Source: Cylicocyclus nassatus (lineage: Eukaryota > Nematoda > Chromadorea > Rhabditida > Strongylidae). From it: a stretch of DNA of 64,000 bases. This document shows, in pieces, positions 57,033-64,000 of this stretch (position 1 is its first letter; the number at the start of each line of letters is the position of its first letter). A program made the translations under genes and the position numbers. The DNA is taken from NCBI GenBank assembly GCA_958299035.1, contig CATQJL010000112.1, positions 52,628,463 to 52,692,462 on the forward strand, read 5' to 3'. The notes below the pieces were generated by a model, which worked only from the letters and a program-made list of their open reading frames with translations, made no database searches and had not been told where the DNA came from.

Positions 57033-58265
57033 AGATGGTAAATGAAACCTCGTCGCTTTCGATCTAGCTAAGGAACTGCAAAATTTTTTACCCAACGGTG
57101 TTTCTGGAGCGAAATGCATGTGAAAGCATTTTCCAGTCAAAAAAGCAGATGATCGGTTCTTTTGGAGGTATGAGACAGCTTAGCTATAGCCGTTTGATAC
57201 TTTTGAATGTGGAACTGCCTGAAAAATTAGCTGGGAAGCTAGGAAGTGCTCCAAACAGCAAAAACTCCAGGTGGACCCATAATTTATGGCATGAGTCAAG
57301 GCATTTTTTAGAATGGACCTATAATTTTAGCCCCTGAACTGGGCTTGGAATGACGTGGTGATTTTTTGTTACTGTTGTGTTTTTGTGTGACTAACACTTT
57401 GACCTTATGATTTGGAACGCCTCGAGCGTATAAATGAAAGAATGAATATTGATTAGGCAATTCTCTGCCAACAAAAATCCTTTGAAAAGCTGAAAGTTTA
57501 TTGTCCATCAAACGACAGTTTAAGCATTCATAATAACTGCGTCAACATTTTTGTTTTCAATATTGCATTCGTTGGTTCCTCGGCGTATCTTGAAGAGGCC
57601 TAAAGTAGTAATTAGTTTCCTTGAAAATAATGTTTCGGTAAGAGTTCGCAAAGGCCCAAACAAACTTACCGTCTTCTCCCCAGGCAGTGCTCCAGGAGTT
57701 CGCAACGAGCCAGTATTTCACACCATTCTCTACACCCCATCCTATGAGTCTGATAGCATGACCTCCTTCATACTTTCCCCATGTGTGCTAAACTCAATGA
57801 TTCAAAGAAAAAATTCTAAAAGCTTTTACTTGCAGCACGAAATCATTATGTTTGACTTTTTTAGGTTTTTGTACAATTTTTCTTTTATACACTGCTTTTA
57901 CGGAGCAGGAAAATTTGCTCTTGAAACACAAAGAGTACACCTGCTTTAACTATCTTCACGTTACATATTTCGAAATTTTTGAGCCAAGCATTACCCGTTA
58001 ACGAATATGTTTTTACATTACGCAGTTGATAGACTCTAACAATGCATTCAACAAAGCTTTTCTAATGACAGCTTTACTTTTCGCGCAAGCCTATCGATAC
58101 AATTCAGAATGCTCCATTTACACAAACACAGGGGAATGCTTCCATGCTTATAAAGGTTGATTGACCTTACTAGCAAACGCTTTAAAGAAAATTTGGGTGA
58201 TTTCTTTTATGGTAGATTGCGTATGTGATAGGTGCAAACTGCTCTGCCATAGGTGATGAATATAC

Positions 58266-58881
58266 TAACAAGGAAAAACCCTCAGTCGAAGTGGGGTTTC
58301 CACATGTGATGCATAACATCCTGCTGGTCTTGGGGCACTAATACCAGATCCGTGTTACTTAGCTGCTCAACGATCTCCAGGGAAAAGTTATGAGGGACGG
58401 TTCCCACAATGACCGCTAAACCTTATAAGCCTCGGGCGCCATGAAATGTACAGATGTGGACGGATAGATGGGTCGATTTGTGGAGATTAAGGCGCAGGTG
58501 ATGAAGGGTTGGCTTCGCTATAGAGCCAAACTTTGAATTTTTGTAAATTTCAATTTACGGAATAGTAAGCGATTTTCAACGAGGATTAGTTTGTCGGAAA
58601 TCGTCCGCAAATTCACAGAATACAGTTTGCAAAAATGCAAAGCTTGGCTCTATAGGGAATGTGACCACTTTATCACCTGCGCCATAGACTGCGCAGCTAT
58701 CTGCCCGCCCATCCGTCCTCACCTGTACCTTCCTTGGCGCCCCGGACTCATAAAGTGCAGTGGTCATCGTGGAAAACCTTAGCTCATAACTTTTCCCAAA
58801 AGGTCATTGAGCAGCTAAGGAACACGGATTTGTAGTGCACGTGTAAAAATCCACTTCGACTGAGGGTCCTTCTCTTGTAAG
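58266..58881. mobile_element. CTAACAAGG-family element in cathepsin copy 3 intron
   Basis: Orthologue of the insertion at 8650-9283 at the same intron position, with small internal deletions. Absent from copy 2. Confidence 0.85.
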
Positions 58882-60385
58882 AAAGGTTCAAATTTAGCAT
58901 AGCTTTATAGTGAGTACTCACTACGTATACTCCACTCTTGTAAAGACGGAAATCGCTGTAAACGTCGAACCCTGCTGTAACGGATCCATTCGTGAAGATT
59001 TCCTTTCGAATCGCATCTTCGTTCGCAATGATCGAATATGCGGAACTTGCTATGCAACACAACAGGATTACTTTTAATGCTGTATGCCGAGACTGTAGTG
59101 CCAATTACCGTAAATCTTGTCGCTGTAATAATCCATGTTATATCCAAACTGACATTGCGCACGACAAACTGGCGTTTGTTTGTCTTGACTATCTGGAGCG
59201 AACGGGTATGGTTTGCAGCAATTCTGAAGAATATCGAGCAATTATTCTAAACCTTTGAGGGCATCACATACCTTTGCATTGTATGCACCACCAGTACATA
59301 CTCCATAGTTCACTCCATACTGATAGGCTCTGAGGGCCCACCCTCCATTACATCTGTAAATTATCCATAAGCGCTTTTACTTCAATAGAAAGACTGGATT
59401 GGAATCAAGGTGTGAATATAAAAAGCTGCTGGACTTATGTTTTTCTGCTGTATTAATTCCTCTCGAAAATATCTCAGTGCTTTCCTCAAAGACAAGTATT
59501 TTCTTGACAATAAGTAGTTTGAGAAAATTAGTTCAATCTGAAGGACTACGCTAAGTGCAATTGTAGTAAACGTAAGAAAGTTTGGGTTTTAGGCCAAATT
59601 TTTTAAATATAATCAATATCGGAGTGCATTGCACAGTAATACTCTGAGGTAATAATAAGTAGTCGCGATGCAATATATTATAGAAAGTCAAACATTGCGC
59701 ATTTAAGCAAACAAAAAAATTTCGAGAAAAAAGATAAGGCTGATTTTTCATGATTATGCTGCACAGGCGGTTCTCTCTGAACGGGAAAAGGATTTGGTGA
59801 ACGTGGCCTTTCGTAGTGTGACATATGTCATGATATCCGCCTTAAAACGCTGATCTCAAGACTGTGTTCATTATCTGCGGAAGGATTGTTCGGAACTGTA
59901 TTTCTTCGCGTCTGACTTGTTTGCAATAGAATAGATATGATGTTAATAGAGGCTAGAAAGTCGAATGTTCTGACGGTTAGCATTTTGTTATTGCATAATG
60001 GATGTCAGTTTGATCTCTGTCGGCGCGAATTTTGCTTTCGCTTCCCCAAGCGCCACTTTTTCTCAGGCGAGCGTTCGAGTTTTTTTTGAATCGAATTTTT
60101 CGAGCATGCGCTGTGGTGAGGATATGAAAGTTTGTTAATCTTAGGATGAATCAGTAAAAAAGATTGCAAAACATGGTTTTTTTAGCAACGAGAATTGAGC
60201 CTCATATAATCCTAATAAAAAATTCAGTTTTTCTCATGTGTTATACTGCGAAAGTAAAAATCTTCGTTTGCTGACAAGCAGGTCATTGACAAAGCGGAGC
60301 AAAAATGCCAAGGAAAATTACTAACGAGTCACTAAATACACTTTACTAAAGTAAGATTCGAGAAACCCGAAAGTACATAATAATA

Positions 60386-61082
60386 TTAGTTTGGTGCAAA
60401 AGTTCTTTTCCACCAAATTCAAAAATTCGTAACTTGCTGAATTCTCAACGAATTTGCAAGATCTAAATTTTATGTAAGAGCCAAACTCATGCTCTTTGCA
60501 AATCTACTTGAACTGTTCGTTAATGTGTACAAATGAAGGAGATAGAAGTTGAAGACCAAAATTACTCAAAATTTGAATATTTCGTGTAGGGTCATAAAAA
60601 ATCGGAAATTTGGATAAAAATTGGAGTAGTCGCTATTGTAGGCTCTTTCACAAGCTCTTTTCGACAGTATAAAGTTTGTGCCGATTGAGCGTCTCTGTGA
60701 AAGGTTATGAATTCCCTGAAAATGCTAAATCAAATTCGCCATTTTGTGTTGCTTGCTCGAAAATCATAACTTTTTATAGAGACGCTCAATCAGCACAAAC
60801 TTTGCACTTAGAAAGAGCTGATGAAGGAACCTACAATACCGACTGCATTTTTGTTGCAAGTTTCCGATTTGTTATGACGCAATACGAAAAATTCAAATTT
60901 TGAGTGATTCTGGCTTTTAGCTTCAATCTCCTTTATCTGTTCTCGATAGCGAACCCTTCAAGTACTCATGCAAGGAGCATGAGTTCTTCTCCTAAGCAAA
61001 TTTAGACCTTGCAGATTCAATGAGTACTCAACAATTTATGAATTTTTGAATTTGGTGCGAAAGAACTTTTGCACCAACCTAA
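60386..61082. mobile_element. Mariner-type MITE in cathepsin copy 3 large intron
   Basis: Orthologue of 10825-11524, with TTAGTTTGGTGCAAAAGTTC at one end and CCAACCTAA at the other, flanked by TA. Absent from copy 2. Confidence 0.9.
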
Positions 61083-62200
61083 TAGTTTCAATAAGGAAGC
61101 ACTTCAGGTATTAATTTCTGTTTCCACCTGGAGTTGGAGAACTTCTGAAAGCATCTCATGCTTTCACTTTGTAAAACAAACTATCTGCTCATGCACTCGT
61201 TGTTGATCATTACAGACCATGTAGGTCTGTTGAAATTTAGTATTGGTATATACAATTGTCTTTGATAATCGAGCATGTAAAGACTGCTTCCTACAAGGAA
61301 ACTTAAGATTGAGCGTTTTCAACGCCTCGACGTTACCGATGCTGTTCGATAAACAGTAACTGACACACTAGACATACCCATAACCACAAAATCCACCACA
61401 ACATGCAAGAATATCTGTGTCTGAGATTATCCTCTGCAACAAAAGGTGATTTCTGTCTTATATTTTCATAAATCGACTCTGTCAAACCTGATCTTGTCCC
61501 ATGGTTCGTATGCACAATCTATCAGACATGACTGAAGCTGAAGATACAGCCCAACAAGATCCTGAAGTATGGGTTTATACCACCATAGCTATCATTTCAA
61601 GTTCAATTTACCGCATAGTGCTTGATCTCTGATAGTCTTTATAGAAACGCACTAGGGCCACTTTTCTCGAGCAGCGAAACTGTAACGCATGTCATGAAAT
61701 GTTCTGTTCTGTATTCTACATAAACTCTGAAAGGGGACCACATACCTTTCTGGAAGATACTCATTCATAACAATCTCCTTTGCTGTTACAGTTCCCTCAG
61801 GTTTTTTCGAAAATTCACGATCCATCAGGTATGACTTGAACTTTTCGTACGACATCGTTGGAACTTCTGCCTGAAAAAAAACATTGTGTCATTACGGCGT
61901 GAGCAGATCATATGTAGCTAAATTTGTTGTTTATATGGTTACCTTGAAAAAATGTTGATTTCTGTTGAGATAATCAACGAGTTCTTGATCCGACATGCGG
62001 TTGGCATCTGTGACACATGTAATTTTTTCTGCTGTTTTGTTAAAGTTAAATTGCAGCTATTTCACATAAGCTTTCAGCTCCAATGACCTCGAATGTCTTG
62101 TACAAATCTAAAGTGTTTAAAAAGCTGTTACGCACTCACCTACAGACATGCCTGAAGCCGGTATAAAGAATACGGTTAGCAAAAACAGCATTTTGGCCAT

Positions 62201-63764
62201 CTGGAAGCAAATATTTAACATCAAAAAATGTTTTCAGCGAGACTTTTTGATAAATGTCAGTACAAACTTACTTGTTAGAGTATAGATGGACAGAACCACA
62301 ACAGTCCACACTGCTTCTTGGTATTTATGCACTTCCTTAACTTTTTACGACTTAAATCTTGCGATAAAGAGATTAGAGATGAAAGTGATATGGGCGTTTA
62401 CCAAAAACGAGTCAGAGAATTGCTTCCAATTGCTTGAAAACAAGTTCCTTCAAAATCGTATCATTGTTTTGAAGAAAAGGGTAGGGAATGTGTGATTTTA
62501 CGTCAAAATCCGAGAAATTTGAGGAATGAACGAATGATACGTGAGAGTTGCATCATACTGTAGGCAACTACAGTATGATGCAACTACTACAGTAATATAA
62601 CTACAGTAATATGCAACTTACTATAGTAATATAAGTCCTCACCATTAAGGTCAAGCTTTTATTTGCGCCTGCGAATTGCTCCTTTCCGTAAAGCAGATTG
62701 GCAGCATGTTGCTGATTGAGATGAAACATGTTTCAATCGCCGCGCTAACACCAAATCGTACATATTCTTCAGAAGTGCAAAACATTTCTAAAATCGTCCC
62801 CCATATAGGCTGCGTTCACACTGAGTTTAAATGCTGTGCTGGAACTGCTTCCAAACATGCAGACCACGCAGCCGCATCTTCCCCAATCAGCGTCACTTTT
62901 TCAATTTCTCATACCAATAAAATAACTACTTTCAATGTTTTTAGCTTGGGATTATGTTTCAATAGTCGTCGAAGAAGTCCAAATCAGGAAACAACCTATT
63001 TAGGGGTCGAGCCCCATTTTGTTGAGCCTTGGTGTGCATTTAGAATACTCTCCTTTTCTCCTGCAATTACCTTTATTTTCATTCTTTTAACTTCTTTGTA
63101 ACTTTCTTGCGAAAAACACTGAGCGAATTTTGGAGTCTTAGTGACCTTTACACCAATCTACGGCAAAGCAGACGGGAAATGAGGGGTGCTTAGCTTTTAT
63201 CGCAGAAGCTTATTCGTTATCATTGTTTCATGGGCGTTGCCAGTGGATGGCAAAATCATGCCATTACATAAGACGATTGAGATATCCTATCTAGTTGCTG
63301 TAAGACAAATAAATGTTTTTGATTACCAGAGATAAGCCCTAGCTTAACCTTTCCGTTTGACATCTACAAATTCTTTAACTAAGCTGTTTTGTTTTGTGAA
63401 TGTTTGCATGCAATTGCTCTCCACCTATGACTCAGCGGAGAAGATAAAATAGTTCAGCAGTTATATGTATAGCTAAAGTCAAGCACTTAGAGATTGTGCA
63501 TGATTTTACATTCCGGTGTGTGTATATCTTTGCACTGTATCTCCTATCTTCGAGGTGAGGAGTTCAGAGTTTGGGCCAATTTGATGACGGCTTCTCACTT
63601 CTGAAGAATTAGGCAAAAATTTTCAGCATTGTCAGTGTTGCACTGCTGTCTAAAAAGCTTTGAGGATACCAAAAAAACTCTGATAGTAGTTTATTCACAT
63701 ACGCTGATTCTGTTAATCGATTTTATACATGCTTGCTTGTCAAACAATGTAACCGAGCGATTAT
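62201..63764. other. Upstream block of cathepsin copy 3
   Basis: Collinear with 12638-14165. The 5' untranslated intron donor is retained (near 62270) and the TATA-like box reads CATAAATA (about 62320). The conserved upstream minus frame is broken after VLHF. A copy-specific hairpin lies at 62547-62584. Confidence 0.4.
62547..62584. repeat. Perfect 16-bp hairpin plus ACAGTAATAT repeats
   Basis: GTTGCATCATACTGTA at 62547-62562 pairs with 62569-62584 around the loop GGCAAC. It is followed by three ACAGTAATAT-like units to 62632. Copies 1 and 2 have only a single version, so this is a local slippage or snap-back duplication in copy 3. Confidence 0.85.
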
Positions 63765-63766
63765 AC

Positions 63767-64000
63767 AGGGTGTCCCAAAAAGATGTGCACACTGTTTGAT
63801 CGTTAATAACTCTCCTTCTTTTATGTCTTTTGTCGAGGTTGAGGTACCACTCTGTAGAGCGAGGTCCAACTTAGATTCGCAGTGTAGAGAGAACCATCGA
63901 TCGCTCTTCTTACTGTAGGGAGTTAGGCTAATCGAAGTCGCTGAATCTAAATATGAAACTTGCACTTCAGTGCATTGCTCCTTTGATAAGTTACTTCAGA
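63767..64000. mobile_element. CAGGGTGTCC element, truncated by window end
   Basis: A TA followed by CAGGGTGTCCCAAAAAG interrupts sequence that is continuous in copies 1 and 2 (14150 and 34790). Its arm resembles 1389-1560 (CTGTTTGATCGTTAATA; CTCTGTAGAGC). The other end lies outside the window. Confidence 0.7.

Larger units (their letters stand above)
57520..62200 (-). pseudogene. Cathepsin B-like copy 3, single in-frame TAG, short occluding loop
   Basis: Eleven exons with intact GT..AG sites and matching phases: 62140-62200, 61943-62007, 61746-61870, 61612-61679, 61488-61561, 61378-61433, 59272-59353, 59109-59223, 58922-59049, 57670-57787 and 57520-57599. Reading through the stop gives 323 residues. 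The only lesion is TAG at 61652-61654, in place of the CAG (Gln93) of copy 1. Catalytic Cys (ALCG then SCWAVSSA), His ([13 protein letters not shown]) and Asn ([12 protein letters not shown]) are kept. Exon 8 is exactly 36 nt shorter. The loop reads KPYPFAPDSQDKQTPVC and has lost both loop cysteines and the His. Loss of the occluding loop is known to reduce exopeptidase and favour endopeptidase activity in cathepsin B. The gene may be newly dead, an allele, or hit by one base error. Confidence 0.85.
57033..63764. repeat. Duplicated cathepsin block, copy 3
   Basis: Collinear with about 7195-14165. It begins with a shortened Tc1-like remnant (57033-57330, internal deletion) directly against the RTE fragment. 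The right side is cut by an inserted CAGGGTGTCC element at 63767. Confidence 0.75.

Noticed and set aside
61652..61855. Minus-strand 67-codon frame as a complete small protein
   Set aside because: It reads from the propeptide exon through an intron into the next exon. The true exon ends at 61746 with a GT donor.

Overview
This window is eukaryotic and looks like a parasitic strongylid (hookworm-like) nematode. The evidence is a cathepsin B-like cysteine protease family of the type expanded in blood-feeding nematodes, with about ten introns per gene, most of them short. The sequence is AT-rich and densely packed with mariner, Tc1, hAT, RTE and CR1/jockey-type debris. I found no rRNA, tRNA or spliced-leader gene and no CRISPR. 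The species call is inference. Two runs of exactly 500 N are scaffold gaps.

The only recognisable host genes are cathepsin B-like proteases. Three minus-strand paralogues share the same 11-exon structure. Copy 1 (7839-12637) is intact: every splice phase agrees, it encodes 336 residues, and the catalytic Cys, His and Asn are present. Copy 2 (29032-33299) is a pseudogene with one nonsense codon and two 1-nt deletions around the catalytic-Cys exons. Copy 3 (57520-62200) keeps every splice site but has one in-frame TAG and a 12-residue shorter occluding loop. A fourth, divergent, truncated fragment lies on the plus strand (38572-39090). Copies 1-3 sit in a duplicated block of roughly 10 kb (about 6.8-18.7, 27.8-38.4 and from 57.0 kb). 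Transposon insertions that are present or absent at matching positions let the copies be ordered.

Layout. 0-6.8 kb: palindromic elements and an hAT transposase remnant. 6.8-18.7 kb: cathepsin block 1, carrying a complete 2-kb hAT-like insertion. 18.7-21.8 kb: two back-to-back CR1/jockey-type reverse transcriptase fragments, one holding a mariner-type MITE. 22.9-23.4 kb: gap. 23.4-27.8 kb: nested palindromic elements. 27.8-38.4 kb: cathepsin block 2, with an apparently identical 719-bp tandem duplication. 38.5-39.1 kb: plus-strand cathepsin B fragment. 39.8-41.2 kb: Tc1-type long-inverted-repeat element. 42.2-46.9 kb: large foldback element with two further levels of nested insertion. 47-55 kb: repeats, the second gap (flanked by cDNA-adapter sequence) and diverged palindromes. 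55.7-57.0 kb: RTE-type endonuclease fragment abutting cathepsin block 3, which runs to near the window end.

No genes form an operon here. The biology visible is tandem expansion and decay of a secreted, probably gut-expressed protease family in a transposon-rich region. Intron-resident elements and repeat-mediated recombination have shaped the copies.
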